In this document: positions 53,212-61,162 of the stretch, piece after piece
Position numbering within the stretch: position 1 is the first letter of the stretch
Layout: each line of letters begins with the position of its first letter
Origin: Candidatus Gastranaerophilales bacterium
Lineage (GTDB): Bacteria > Cyanobacteriota > Vampirovibrionia > Gastranaerophilales > Gastranaerophilaceae
Assembly: GCA_944325525.1 (NCBI GenBank)
Contig: CALVAK010000013.1
Span: forward strand, 1-64,000
Length of the DNA: 64,000 bases
Direction: 5' to 3'
Program-made: the position numbers and the translations under genes
Notes under the pieces: generated by a model
What the model saw: the letters and a program-made list of their open reading frames with translations, nothing else
Databases searched by the model: none
What the model was told of the DNA's origin: nothing

Positions 53212-54054
53212 ATGAGCAATAAAGATAAAATAATATTTATAACAGGTGCTTCCTCCGGTATAGGAAGAGAAACAGCCCTGTATCTTGCGAAACACGGATA
53301 TAAAGTTTTTGCAGGTATCAGAAAAAAAATTGACAAAAATGAACTGGAAAAATTAAATAAAAACATTACAGGAGTCTATATTGATGTCACAAACCAATCA
53401 AGTATAGATAAAGCATTCTGGTTTATTTTAAAAAACACTGAAAAAATTGATGTACTTATAAATAATGCAGGTATTGTTACAGCAGGTCCAATTGAAATTA
53501 TTCCGATTAAAAAATTAAAAGAACAATTTGATGTTAATACTTTCGGTGTTATTTCGGTAACACAGAAATTTATAACTTTATTAAATGACGGGCTTATTAT
53601 TAATGTCAGTTCTATGGCTTCATATGGCATTTTTCCGTATATTGCCCCGTATTGTGCTTCAAAAAGAGCAATGGATATTTTACTAAACTGCTTAATGCTT
53701 GAAAATAAAAATAATATTAAAGTTGTTTCTGTGAAACCTTCAGCAATATCAACTCCAATATGGAATAAATCAGTAAAAAAAGCAAGAAAAGATTTTGAAG
53801 AATTAAATAATTCTTCAAAACATAAGTATGAAAAAGAATTATTATATCTTGAAGAAAAAGCTTTAAGTAATAACAAGAAAGCAATAAGTCCTGTTGTTGT
53901 AGTAAGAACCATTGAAAAAATTATAAACACTAAAAATCCTAAGCCATCATATACAGTAGGGAAACAAGCTGTATTTGCAAGATTTTTATCTATTTTGCCG
54001 CAATCTTTTGTTAATTTCTTAATTAAACATAATTTAAAAAGAATATCAAAATAA
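53212..54054 (+). CDS. Short-chain dehydrogenase/reductase
   Basis: Classical SDR of 280 residues. The nucleotide-binding motif is FITGASSGIGRETALYLAKH, then VLINNAGIVTAG, the catalytic Ser in IINVSSMASYG, and the Tyr-Lys pair in APYCASKRAMD. The C-terminal part (basic, with KPSYTVGKQAVFARF and LSILPQSFVNFLI) resembles SDRs acting on lipid or steroid-like substrates with a membrane-proximal tail. The arginine after GIG suggests either cofactor. The substrate is unknown. A downstream MCE gene 68 bp away is compatible with a lipid context. Confidence 0.88.
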   Translation: MSNKDKIIFITGASSGIGRETALYLAKHGYKVFAGIRKKIDKNELEKLNKNITGVYIDVTNQSSIDKAFWFILKNTEKIDVLINNAGIVTAGPIEIIPIKKLKEQFDVNTFGVISVTQKFITLLNDGLIINVSSMASYGIFPYIAPYCASKRAMDILLNCLMLENKNNIKVVSVKPSAISTPIWNKSVKKARKDFEELNNSSKHKYEKELLYLEEKALSNNKKAISPVVVVRTIEKIINTKNPKPSYTVGKQAVFARFLSILPQSFVNFLIKHNLKRISK

Positions 54055-54122
54055 CTTATTAGTCTTTTTTATAGCTATTCGGGTTATTGTTCTTTAAAAT
54101 TATTTTTAGTTTTATATTTTGT

Positions 54123-54995
54123 ATGAAGAAGTTATATGTTTTTTTTGTTTTAGTTATTTTAGCAGGCATTTTCTTTCTGTTGTACCAGAAATTTGCTTAT
54201 CTGAATATTGTTGTTAAATTTGATGATCTTGAGCCGTTAGAAAAACAGATGAATGTTTATTATAAAGGATTTAAAATCGGAAAAACAACAAAAATATATC
54301 CCGATAAAAACTATCAAAATACATATTTAAAATTAAAGATATTTCCACATAACATAAATTTACCTGAAAATATCAGTGCAAGAATAAAAAAATCAAGGAA
54401 TATAGCATATATAAGCATTCTCTATCCGGACAATCCAGCATTATCAAAAATAAAAAATAATGTTGTTATTAAAGGTACATTAAGCAAAGATATTAATAGT
54501 ATTCTAAACGAAAAATTTGATGATGACGGTATTGACGAAATTGTTGATGATGCAACAACATTAATGGAAAGTGCAAATATAACCATACAAAATCTGGGAG
54601 ATATCTTCCTTGAAATTGACGAAATAATAAAAGAATCAAAAAATGATATAAGAAGTACAATTTCTTCATTGGCAGACAGTGCAGAAAATCTTGAACAAAT
54701 TTCATCAAATCTTAAAGAATCACTAAAAAAAGAGCAAATGGCAAAATCTATCGGCAATATTGAAAAAACCACGGAAAATATAAATGAAATAACAAAAAAT
54801 TTAAATAAAATAACATATCAAATAGATAACACCACTCTGCCTATCGTAAACAGCGTATTATGCGAAACGAATTCAACCGTAAAAAATGTTGATGATATTA
54901 CTTCAGGTATAAAAAATACATTAAAAAAGAGATTCGGTCTTGGAAGAATTATGTTCGGTAAACCTATACAAGATACCCAGTATTGTAAATATTAA
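54123..54995 (+). CDS. MCE/MlaD domain protein
   Basis: Inner-membrane-anchored lipid-transport subunit. One N-terminal membrane helix (MKKLYVFFVLVILAGIFFLL) is followed by an MCE domain at residues 28-120 (VVKFDDLEPLEKQMNVYYKG, FKIGKTTKIYP, and a PDNPALSKIKNNVVIKGT end). A long Asn/Glu/Ser helical tail is typical of MCE proteins that form tunnels or bridges. No ABC permease or ATPase (mlaE/mlaF) is adjacent. The ATG at 54123 is chosen because the preceding TTG frame would add a second hydrophobic stretch without a ribosome-binding site. Confidence 0.82.
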   Translation: MKKLYVFFVLVILAGIFFLLYQKFAYLNIVVKFDDLEPLEKQMNVYYKGFKIGKTTKIYPDKNYQNTYLKLKIFPHNINLPENISARIKKSRNIAYISILYPDNPALSKIKNNVVIKGTLSKDINSILNEKFDDDGIDEIVDDATTLMESANITIQNLGDIFLEIDEIIKESKNDIRSTISSLADSAENLEQISSNLKESLKKEQMAKSIGNIEKTTENINEITKNLNKITYQIDNTTLPIVNSVLCETNSTVKNVDDITSGIKNTLKKRFGLGRIMFGKPIQDTQYCKY

Positions 54996-55022
54996 AATAC
55001 TTTTAAATTATTTTATATATTG

Positions 55023-55028
55023 TACAAT
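55023..55028 (+). promoter_or_regulatory. -10 box (TACAAT), predicted leaderless start
   Basis: TACAAT ends exactly 6 nt before the ATG at 55035; no ribosome-binding site. Confidence 0.45.
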
Positions 55029-55034
55029 TATGAT

Positions 55035-55979
55035 ATGGATAAAGTTCTTTTAGTTTTACCGGACAATAATAAAGGGAAATTTATAACAAAAGGTTTTTCT
55101 TCTGCTTTTAAAGATTCTTCTTTTTTTGTTATAGAAAAAAAAATATATGACCTGAATACAGATGAAATCAACCGTATTTTACCTGATATTATATTTATTT
55201 TCTGGTCTGACATAAAACAAACAAATGTATTAAAAGATATTTTCGGATTATATAATAATAAAAAAACTGTATTTATAAATTATGCCGAACTTTTAACTGA
55301 CATCCCTGATATGTTTTATGAAAAAGAAAATTCATATTGCTTTTCATGTGACAATAAAGATAAGAGATATAAAATATCTCTTGCCATAATGCCAAAAGAT
55401 TACAAAAGAAAATTTACTGGATATAAATATAATATTACTTTTGCAGGAAATCCTTCTTATAAAAATAGAGAATTAATTTTAAGCAAATTAGTTTATAATT
55501 TTGGAATTATTAATATTTTTTGCAGATCATACGACTTTTACAAAAGTGTAGATGATATATACAGAGACAATTTGTTGAACTCAAAATTTATTGATTTATA
55601 CAGAGAATCATACAGAGGTTATGTTGACACACAAAAAGAACTTTCATATATATATTCATCAACAAAAGTAAATATAGATATATTAAATCCGGAAAAAGAT
55701 TCTTTATCATACAGATGTCTGGAAGCTGCAGTATCCGGAGGATTTATGATAGCACCATATAGTGATGCATTAACATACAATATGGAAAACGGCAAAGATA
55801 TTGAAACATATAAAGAAGACTTTGAGTTAATTGATAAAGTGAGATTTTATCTTAATAATTTAAATCTTGCACAATTAATTGCATTAAAAGGTAAAAAAAA
55901 TACAGTAAGCAACCATTCTTTTTATGATAGACTAAAAGTAATGTTAAAGGAAATATATGGCAAAAATACTGGTAATTGA
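55035..55979 (+). CDS. CgeB-like glycosyltransferase-family protein
   Basis: About 314 residues. The C-terminal half matches the CgeB/Glyco_trans_1_2 type: ITFAGNPSYKNRELILSKL, the FIDLYRESYRGYVDTQKELS stretch, VNIDILNPEKDSLSYRCLEA, AAVSGGFMIAPYSDAL and YKEDFELIDKVRFYL. These are the GT-B C-terminal nucleotide-sugar region in spore-maturation and surface-glycan enzymes. The N-terminal half is weakly conserved. The start at 55035 is preferred over a TTG at 55020 because of the -10 spacing. It overlaps the response regulator gene by 23 bp. Confidence 0.8.
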   Translation: MDKVLLVLPDNNKGKFITKGFSSAFKDSSFFVIEKKIYDLNTDEINRILPDIIFIFWSDIKQTNVLKDIFGLYNNKKTVFINYAELLTDIPDMFYEKENSYCFSCDNKDKRYKISLAIMPKDYKRKFTGYKYNITFAGNPSYKNRELILSKLVYNFGIINIFCRSYDFYKSVDDIYRDNLLNSKFIDLYRESYRGYVDTQKELSYIYSSTKVNIDILNPEKDSLSYRCLEAAVSGGFMIAPYSDALTYNMENGKDIETYKEDFELIDKVRFYLNNLNLAQLIALKGKKNTVSNHSFYDRLKVMLKEIYGKNTGN

Positions 55980-56676
55980 TGATGATACAGCAATAAATGA
56001 ACTTATAAAAGTCAACCTTGAGCTTGCATATTATAAAGTTATATGTGCTTTTGACGGAAATAAAGGATATGCACTTGCAAAGCAGGAACTTCCTGACTTA
56101 ATTATTCTTGATGTTATGATGCCGGAAGTAGACGGATACACTGTAGCAAAAAGAATAAGGGAAAACGAATCAACAAAAGATATACCTATAATTATGCTTA
56201 CAGCATTAAGTATGCTTCAAAATAAAGTACAGGGCTTTAATATAGGTATTGATGATTATCTGGTAAAACCTTTTGAAATGGAAGAACTTATGGCAAGAGT
56301 CAAGGCACTCCTTAAACGTACAAATAACATTCCAAAATCTGTTGCCGTAAAAGAAGTATTAACTAAAGGTGATATAACTTTAATACCTGAAACATATTCA
56401 ATAGAAATTAACGGGAAATCGGTTAAAGTTACCCCAATAGAATTTGATATAGTAAATCTTTTAATGCAAAATTACGGAAATATGGTATCCAGTGCAAAAA
56501 TATTAAACGATGTTTGGGGATATTCGTCTGATGATGCAGTAGAAACAATAAGAGTACATATGCGGCACATTAGAACAAAATTAGATAAAATATCAAACGG
56601 GAAAAAATATATAGAAACAATTTACGGCGGCGGATACCGTTTAATACCCGAAGGCTCTCAAAATACCGTAAAATAA
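55957..56676 (+). CDS. OmpR/PhoB-family response regulator
   Basis: 239 residues. The receiver domain has KILVIDDDTAINELIKVNLE, phospho-acceptor Asp in LIILDVMMPEVDGYTVAK, IIMLTALSM and Lys in DDYLVKPFEMEELMARVKAL. A C-terminal winged helix includes VTPIEFDIVNLLMQNYGNMV, VWGYSSDDAVETIRVHMRHI and ETIYGGGYRLIPEG. It overlaps the 3' end of the CgeB-like gene, so both share a transcript. No histidine kinase is beside it. The surface-type gene downstream could be a target. Confidence 0.93.
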   Translation: MAKILVIDDDTAINELIKVNLELAYYKVICAFDGNKGYALAKQELPDLIILDVMMPEVDGYTVAKRIRENESTKDIPIIMLTALSMLQNKVQGFNIGIDDYLVKPFEMEELMARVKALLKRTNNIPKSVAVKEVLTKGDITLIPETYSIEINGKSVKVTPIEFDIVNLLMQNYGNMVSSAKILNDVWGYSSDDAVETIRVHMRHIRTKLDKISNGKKYIETIYGGGYRLIPEGSQNTVK

Positions 56677-56678
56677 GA

Positions 56679-56684
56679 TATAAT
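56679..56684 (+). promoter_or_regulatory. -10 box (TATAAT), predicted leaderless start
   Basis: TATAAT ends exactly 6 nt before the ATG at 56691 and begins 2 nt after the upstream stop codon. No ribosome-binding site. Confidence 0.55.
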
Positions 56685-56690
56685 ATAAAT

Positions 56691-57368
56691 ATGAAATATT
56701 TTATTATATTCTTTATACTTGTTATATTCCCTTCTTTTGCACTCGCTCAAGATATACAAAATACTGAAAAAAAAGCAAAAAATGAAATTATACTTGAGCT
56801 GGCTGATGAAGATAAGAATTTTTTGCATAACAGAGAAATACAAACCGGAAAAGTTATATATAATAATTTTGATGATAACAATAAATACAAAAACAGTTTA
56901 TATGAAAAACTTATTTATCAAGATGTTAACAGATTAAGACCTGAGAAAAAAACATTTTCCAAAACATTAGAAAAAAATATAGGAGAAAATACCTCTTTCG
57001 GCACAAAATACAATACTACAGCCTCTGAAACAGGTTTAAGCAAGTCTTTATCTTTATATTCCAGATATAAAAAAGAAAGATTTGCATTTACTTCATCATA
57101 CAACCAAGATAAATTAAATTTAAGAAAGAATCACTCATCAGGAACAATGTCTTTTTCTCCGGAGTTAATTTTGAATAAACATATTTCTTTAAAAAATGTT
57201 TATTCTGATAATTTAGATAACAGGCAGAAAAAGAATGAACTTGTTTTGTCTTTAAAACCTTTTAAAGACGACAGGATGGATTTAAATATAGGAGCTGGTC
57301 AAACATATTCAACAAATAATCGTCCTGCAAAATCTCAGTTGAACTTTTCGACAAATTTTAAATTCTAA
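56691..57368 (+). CDS. Putative outer-membrane beta-barrel protein
   Basis: 225 residues. The signal peptide MKYFIIFFILVIFPSFALAQ probably ends at ALA. After a charged segment (about 25-95), the second half consists of alternating-residue strands of 9-11 residues, such as LYSRYKKERFAFTSSYN and LNLRKNHSSGTMSFSP. It ends with SQLNFSTNFKF, a C-terminal Phe preceded by alternating hydrophobics as in BAM substrates. The barrel would be small (about eight strands). Function unknown. Confidence 0.7.
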   Translation: MKYFIIFFILVIFPSFALAQDIQNTEKKAKNEIILELADEDKNFLHNREIQTGKVIYNNFDDNNKYKNSLYEKLIYQDVNRLRPEKKTFSKTLEKNIGENTSFGTKYNTTASETGLSKSLSLYSRYKKERFAFTSSYNQDKLNLRKNHSSGTMSFSPELILNKHISLKNVYSDNLDNRQKKNELVLSLKPFKDDRMDLNIGAGQTYSTNNRPAKSQLNFSTNFKF

Positions 57369-57426
57369 TTTTTTTAAAATGTAAAAAATAATTGTTCATA
57401 CAATATGAAAACTATTAATCCTCCGG

Positions 57427-57441
57427 ACAATATTGTATAAT
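57427..57441 (+). promoter_or_regulatory. Promoter with palindrome upstream of yajQ
   Basis: The palindrome ACAATATTGT (57427-57436) directly overlaps the -10 TATAAT (57436-57441). AAGGAG and the ATG follow after about 20 nt. The overlap would suit a repressor site. Confidence 0.4.
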
Positions 57442-57470
57442 TTAAAATAGCAAAGAAAAAGGAGTTTATT

Positions 57471-57971
57471 ATGGCAAAAGAATGCAGTTTTGATATAGTG
57501 TCAGAGTTTGACAAACAAGAGCTTGTAAATGCCGTTGACCAGGCAAAAAGAGAATTAAATTCAAGATTTGACCTAAAAGGTTCAAACTCTGATATTGTTC
57601 TTGATGCCGATAAAACAATAACCATAACAACAAACGATGAAATGAAATTAAAAAACATTTTAGATATACTCCAAACAAAAATGATAAAGAGAAATCTAAG
57701 CATTAAAATATTAGACCCGCAGTCAATAGAAAATGCGTTAGGGGGAAACGTAAGACAAGTTTTTAATTTAAAAAAAGGACTACCGCAGGAACTATCAAAA
57801 AAGATTACTGCTGATATAAAAAATACAAAAATAAAAGTACAAGCTTCAATACAAGGAGATCAGGTAAGAGTTTCAGGAAAAGATAAAGATGATCTTCAAT
57901 CAATAATAAAAATGCTAAGAGAAAAAGAAGATTCATATAATATTCCTCTTCAATTTCAAAATTACAGATAA
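57471..57971 (+). CDS. yajQ: YajQ family cyclic-di-GMP/nucleotide-binding protein
   Basis: 166 residues, full length. It has the family start CSFDIVSEFDKQELVNAVDQ, then SRFDLKGSNSDI, the duplicated RNP-like fold, GGNVRQVFNLKKGLPQELSK and VQASIQGDQVRVSGKDKDDL. Homologues bind cyclic-di-GMP (shown in Xanthomonas and Pseudomonas), tRNA or nucleotides. With the two HD-GYP proteins here this would add an effector to the same signalling network. AAGGAG precedes the ATG. Confidence 0.95.
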   Translation: MAKECSFDIVSEFDKQELVNAVDQAKRELNSRFDLKGSNSDIVLDADKTITITTNDEMKLKNILDILQTKMIKRNLSIKILDPQSIENALGGNVRQVFNLKKGLPQELSKKITADIKNTKIKVQASIQGDQVRVSGKDKDDLQSIIKMLREKEDSYNIPLQFQNYR

Positions 57972-58034
57972 AATGAACTTTCTATATTTTCTCTCGTTAT
58001 AAATAACAAAATGTTTTGTTTTCGAAAGGTATTT

Positions 58035-58568
58035 ATGGATTATAAAATAATCATAATATTAATAATGGTAGTGTTATTTAACGGTATCTCTTCACAGGCA
58101 AATACCGGAAATTTTTATACCCAATCATTAAATGTCGGAGGTGATGCAAATGAATATATTCAGCAAAATAACAATAATTACTCTATTATGGATGAAATTG
58201 ATAAAACCGCTGCCGATAAGAATAACAGAATCTTAAATACAGATACAAGTGCAAGTGCAATATTAAAAAGATATGATGAACAAAATATGCAGCAATATCC
58301 GCAAAATCAAATAGTCAGGTACACCAGAATATATCCGCCGTATTATAATACTGGTCAATATGTATATTCAGGTCCTACAATATATACAAATAAATTCGGG
58401 CACGCATATAACTATGGCAGCATGGGGATATGGATAAATAGACCTGTATATTATCCGAACTACAGACCGAATTTTCCGCCTCCTCCGCAAAGACCGGGAG
58501 GTGGAGGTCATAGACCGCCCGGCGGCGGACATAGACCCGGAGGTAGTCATGGACATGGCGGAAGATAA
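58035..58568 (+). CDS. Secreted Pro/Gly/His-rich protein
   Basis: 177 residues. Signal peptide MDYKIIIILIMVVLFNG followed by ISSQA. Then an Asn/Asp-rich segment, a Tyr/Pro segment (IYPPYYNTGQYVYSGP) and a C-terminal tail of PPPPQRPGGGGHRPPGGGH type. GAAAGG 5 nt before the ATG at 58035 supports this start. An in-frame ATG at 58011 lies 7 nt after TATAAA and would be leaderless, so both starts are possible. The His/Gly tail may bind metal ions or surfaces. Not recognised. Confidence 0.7.
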   Translation: MDYKIIIILIMVVLFNGISSQANTGNFYTQSLNVGGDANEYIQQNNNNYSIMDEIDKTAADKNNRILNTDTSASAILKRYDEQNMQQYPQNQIVRYTRIYPPYYNTGQYVYSGPTIYTNKFGHAYNYGSMGIWINRPVYYPNYRPNFPPPPQRPGGGGHRPPGGGHRPGGSHGHGGR

Positions 58569-58570
58569 AT

Positions 58571-58608
58571 AAAAAAAGACTCCAACAAAATGTTGGAGTC
58601 TTTTTTTT
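58571..58608. terminator. Bidirectional terminator
   Basis: A 17-bp stem (aaaaaaagactccaaca with its complement) around AAA, T runs on both strands. It ends both the secreted-protein gene and rpsG. Confidence 0.93.
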
Positions 58609-58618
58609 GATTTTAGAA

Positions 58619-59089
58619 TTAATATCTGTAATGAGCAAATGCTTTGTTAGCTTCAGCCATTTTATGGGTATCTTCGCGCTTTTTACAAGCGGAACCAACG
58701 CCGTTTGAAGCATCCATAAGTTCATTTGTTAATTTTTCAACCATAGATTTTCCGCTGCGTTTTTTAGCTGCTTCAATAATCCATGTTGAACCTAAAACCA
58801 TACCTCTATCGGCTTTAACTTCAAGAGGAACCTGATAAGTAGAACCGCCGATTCTTCTTGCTTTAACTTCCAATAAAGGTGTAGCATTTGTTAACGCTTT
58901 TTTGAATATTTCCAAAGGTTCATCTTTAGATTTTGTTTTTAAGTTTTCTAATGTTGAATAAAAAATTCTTTCCGCAACAGATTTTTTACCGCGTCTCATC
59001 AATCTGTTTATAAAGCTGGCAATATCAACGCTATTATATACAGCATCAGGAGCGGGAATTCTTCTTGCGGGTTTACTACGTCTTGACAT
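58619..59089 (-). CDS. rpsG: Ribosomal protein uS7
   Basis: 156 residues, complete. It has the N-terminal MSRRSKPARRIPAPDAVYNS, LMRRGKKSVAERIFYSTLEN, ARRIGGSTYQVPLEVKADRG and the C-terminal MAEANKAFAHYRY. It lies 18 bp after rpsL. A strong terminator follows directly instead of fusA and tuf, so the str operon is reduced to two genes here. Confidence 0.98.
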   Translation of the reverse strand: MSRRSKPARRIPAPDAVYNSVDIASFINRLMRRGKKSVAERIFYSTLENLKTKSKDEPLEIFKKALTNATPLLEVKARRIGGSTYQVPLEVKADRGMVLGSTWIIEAAKKRSGKSMVEKLTNELMDASNGVGSACKKREDTHKMAEANKAFAHYRY

Positions 59090-59107
59090 TTCTAATCGCC
59101 TTTCTTA

Positions 59108-59485
59108 TTACTTCTTTTTAGCTCTTTTAGCGCCGTATTTAGATCTTGATTTAGCTCTGTTTGCGACGCCTGCTGTATCTAATGTACCTCTGATGATGTG
59201 ATATCTGACACCGGGCAGGTCTTTAACCCTTCCGCCTCTGATTAAAACAACAGAGTGTTCTTGTAAATTGTGTCCGATACCCGGAATATATGAAGTAACT
59301 TCAAACCCGTTTGTTAATCTTACCCTTGCAACTTTTCTGAGTGCAGAATTAGGTTTTTTAGGAGTTGTTGTATAAACTCTTGTACAAACACCTCTTCTTT
59401 GAGGGCAATTTGTTAACGCCGGCGATTTAGTCTTATCAGTTGTTCTTTTACGTTCTTTACGTACTAACTGTGCTATTGTTGGCAT
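59108..59485 (-). CDS. rpsL: Ribosomal protein uS12
   Basis: 125 residues, complete. It has [59 protein letters not shown] and [18 protein letters not shown]. The lysines of PKKPNS and GGRVKDLPG, where streptomycin-resistance substitutions occur, are the common wild-type residues. AAGGAG lies 6 nt before the ATG. Confidence 0.98.
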   Translation of the reverse strand: MPTIAQLVRKERKRTTDKTKSPALTNCPQRRGVCTRVYTTTPKKPNSALRKVARVRLTNGFEVTSYIPGIGHNLQEHSVVLIRGGRVKDLPGVRYHIIRGTLDTAGVANRAKSRSKYGAKRAKKK

Positions 59486-59623
59486 GTTTTCTCCTTGTTA
59501 TTTATTTTCTTATAAGTGGCTGCTCAGCACAAACAAAACCACTCACTTTCATCATTATTTATATTGATACTACAAGCAAAATTCAAAGTCAACCGTATAA
59601 TACACCTTATATGTACTTACATT
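59486..59623 (-). promoter_or_regulatory. Promoter and structured leader of rpsL-rpsG
   Basis: On the minus strand TTGACT (59592-59587) and TATCAA (59569-59564) are separated by 17 nt. The leader of about 70 nt contains AGTGG/CCACT arms (59515-59551) enclosing a GCTG-CT-CAGC hairpin. This could be a ribosomal protein control site, which is an inference. Confidence 0.4.
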
Positions 59624-59664
59624 AAGGAAACAACAAAGCTAAAATTCTGCTTTGTTGTTTCCTT
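59624..59664 (-). terminator. Long perfect hairpin after the repeat-protein gene
   Basis: A 16-bp perfect stem (aaggaaacaacaaagc with its complement) around a 9-nt loop. T tails are weak on both strands. The position fits the end of the 59688-60620 transcript. Confidence 0.65.
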
Positions 59665-59687
59665 GTTTAATAAATTTGCTATTTATT

Positions 59688-60620
59688 TTATTTTCTCATT
59701 TTCTCTAGTTTTTCTCCTAATTGATACATTAGTTCATCTATTGCAAATTGTGGATGTGCTTTTAATTCCTCTTTTGCGGCATACATTATTGCTTCTTCTG
59801 GAGTATAAAAATTTCGACCAGTACTTTTTGATAGTTCTTTCATTAACCCGTTCATTTTTGGCGTAGCATTTCCTGCTTCGTCTAAGAATCCTTCTTTTAT
59901 TGAATCAATAATATGTCCATATAAATTATCTTGTTTAATTTTCTTTAAAATTTCTGGATGATGATTATCTTGTACAAAAGCATCATGGGTTATTTTCCTT
60001 GCTTTCTCTTCCAAATCAAACCAATGTTTATGGAATAAAGCTAAATCACTAGGAGAAAGAGTTCCTTTTCGTGCCGCATTCATATTTAACCATCTAGTTT
60101 GTTGTGCAAATACAATATCTCTTTGTATATAAGCACGCCTAAAAGGGTCTTTACAATTTTTCAATTTATTTTGTAATTCTTTAATGTCTTGGGTACATTT
60201 TTCAACAATCTCATTTCTGCCTTGAGGCATTTTTGATTGTTTTATAGTCACATCCGCGACATCATCAACTGCACCTTTTACTGCATCATCGGCAGTATCT
60301 TTTACTACTTTCCCAACATCGTCTGCTGCACCCTTTGCCGCTTTGGCTGCATCATCTGCAGTGTCTTTTACTACTTTTCCGATATCGTCAGCAGCATTTT
60401 TGACTGAGTTTTCTAATTTCGGCAAATTGATTTTACCTTTTTTTGCAGCTACCGCAACTCCTACTCCGGCAGCTGCAGTTGCTGCTAATGCAGCCAAAGC
60501 CATTGCAATTTTTTTATTTCCGTCTTTCTTTGGTTCAATATTAGCTGAATTTATTTCATTATTTTCTTGTTTTGTAACATTCAAACTATTTTTTACGCCA
60601 TTTACGGATGAAATTTCCAT
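59688..60620 (-). CDS. Unknown membrane-anchored protein with Ala/Asp helical repeats
   Basis: 310 residues. The N-terminus is polar. A hydrophobic Ala/Gly segment at about 38-60 (KIAMALAALAATAAAGVGVA) could span a membrane. Residues 77-119 contain two near-identical amphipathic units (DDIGKVVKDTADDAAKAAKG and ADDVGKVVKDTADDAVKGA), LEA/apolipoprotein-like. The C-terminal 180 residues are helical and charged. The ATG at 60620 has AAAGGAG 5 nt upstream, better than the GTG at 60626. A C9 tract lies about 85 bp upstream. Function unknown. Confidence 0.72.
   Translation of the reverse strand: MEISSVNGVKNSLNVTKQENNEINSANIEPKKDGNKKIAMALAALAATAAAGVGVAVAAKKGKINLPKLENSVKNAADDIGKVVKDTADDAAKAAKGAADDVGKVVKDTADDAVKGAVDDVADVTIKQSKMPQGRNEIVEKCTQDIKELQNKLKNCKDPFRRAYIQRDIVFAQQTRWLNMNAARKGTLSPSDLALFHKHWFDLEEKARKITHDAFVQDNHHPEILKKIKQDNLYGHIIDSIKEGFLDEAGNATPKMNGLMKELSKSTGRNFYTPEEAIMYAAKEELKAHPQFAIDELMYQLGEKLEKMRK
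60264..60392 (-). repeat. Two-copy repeat encoding the amphipathic units
   Basis: About 66-bp units encode GKVVKDTADDA-type sequence twice. The DNA copies have drifted at third positions while the protein is conserved, which suggests selection on the repeat. Confidence 0.7.
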
Positions 60621-60701
60621 AAGCACTCCTTTACTTTGTAATTTTTTTGCACCTTGTAGTTATAAAAAAGTTCTAAAAAAGAAAATTGATACGTCAAAAA
60701 T

Positions 60702-60710
60702 CCCCCCCCC
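60702..60710. repeat. C9 homopolymer tract
   Basis: Nine consecutive C in a region otherwise poor in G+C, followed by CCTC-type and GAGG/GGGG complementary bases (60709-60735). It lies between the divergent repeat-protein promoter region and the end of the 60800 gene. Confidence 0.85.
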
Positions 60711-60799
60711 TCGAAGAGGTTTTCAGGGGTTGAAAAAATCGAATTTACAAAAGTTAACAAATGTTGAGTATATTTTTTAAAACAGTTTTTTCTTCCTTC

Positions 60800-61162
60800 T
60801 TACTGTTTATTTTTCAATGCATTATCAAGTGCTATTTCAAGAGATGCAATTTTTCTCTGCAATGCTTCTTTATCATCAGTATCAATTTCGTTCTGCTGGG
60901 TAAGTTTTTCTGTTTTTCTGGCATAAAATTCAATCTGATCCCGATATCTTTCACCAAGTACAATAGAATATACAAATCCTGATAAAACACCTATACAATA
61001 AACTAAAATTATTACAAAGAAAGTACTTAAAACTATATAACTTCCATCCTGAGTAAATGAAAACTGGGAAGTTGTATTTGAATTGAAATTTATTATCATA
61101 ATATAAATCAATACAGCAAATATGATTGTATCTAGAGTTATTAATACCGGTTTTATTTTCAT
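60800..61162 (-). CDS. Small membrane protein with two helices and a coiled coil (LapA-like layout)
   Basis: 120 residues. Hydrophobic segments lie at 5-26 and about 42-68 (VLSTFFVIILVYCIGVLSGF), then a charged coiled-coil tail (RKTEKLTQQNEIDTDDKEAL). This two-helix plus coiled-coil layout resembles LapA (DUF1049), which in enterobacteria helps control LPS synthesis, but sequence support is weak. It overlaps the rluD-type gene by 4 bp, so it is the last gene of the minus-strand operon. Confidence 0.65.
   Translation of the reverse strand: MKIKPVLITLDTIIFAVLIYIMIINFNSNTTSQFSFTQDGSYIVLSTFFVIILVYCIGVLSGFVYSIVLGERYRDQIEFYARKTEKLTQQNEIDTDDKEALQRKIASLEIALDNALKNKQ

Noticed and set aside
53376..53930. 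184-codon minus-strand frame inside the SDR gene
   Set aside because: It is opposite the conserved Ser-Tyr-Lys region; its hydrophobic composition is the usual shadow of AT-rich coding DNA.
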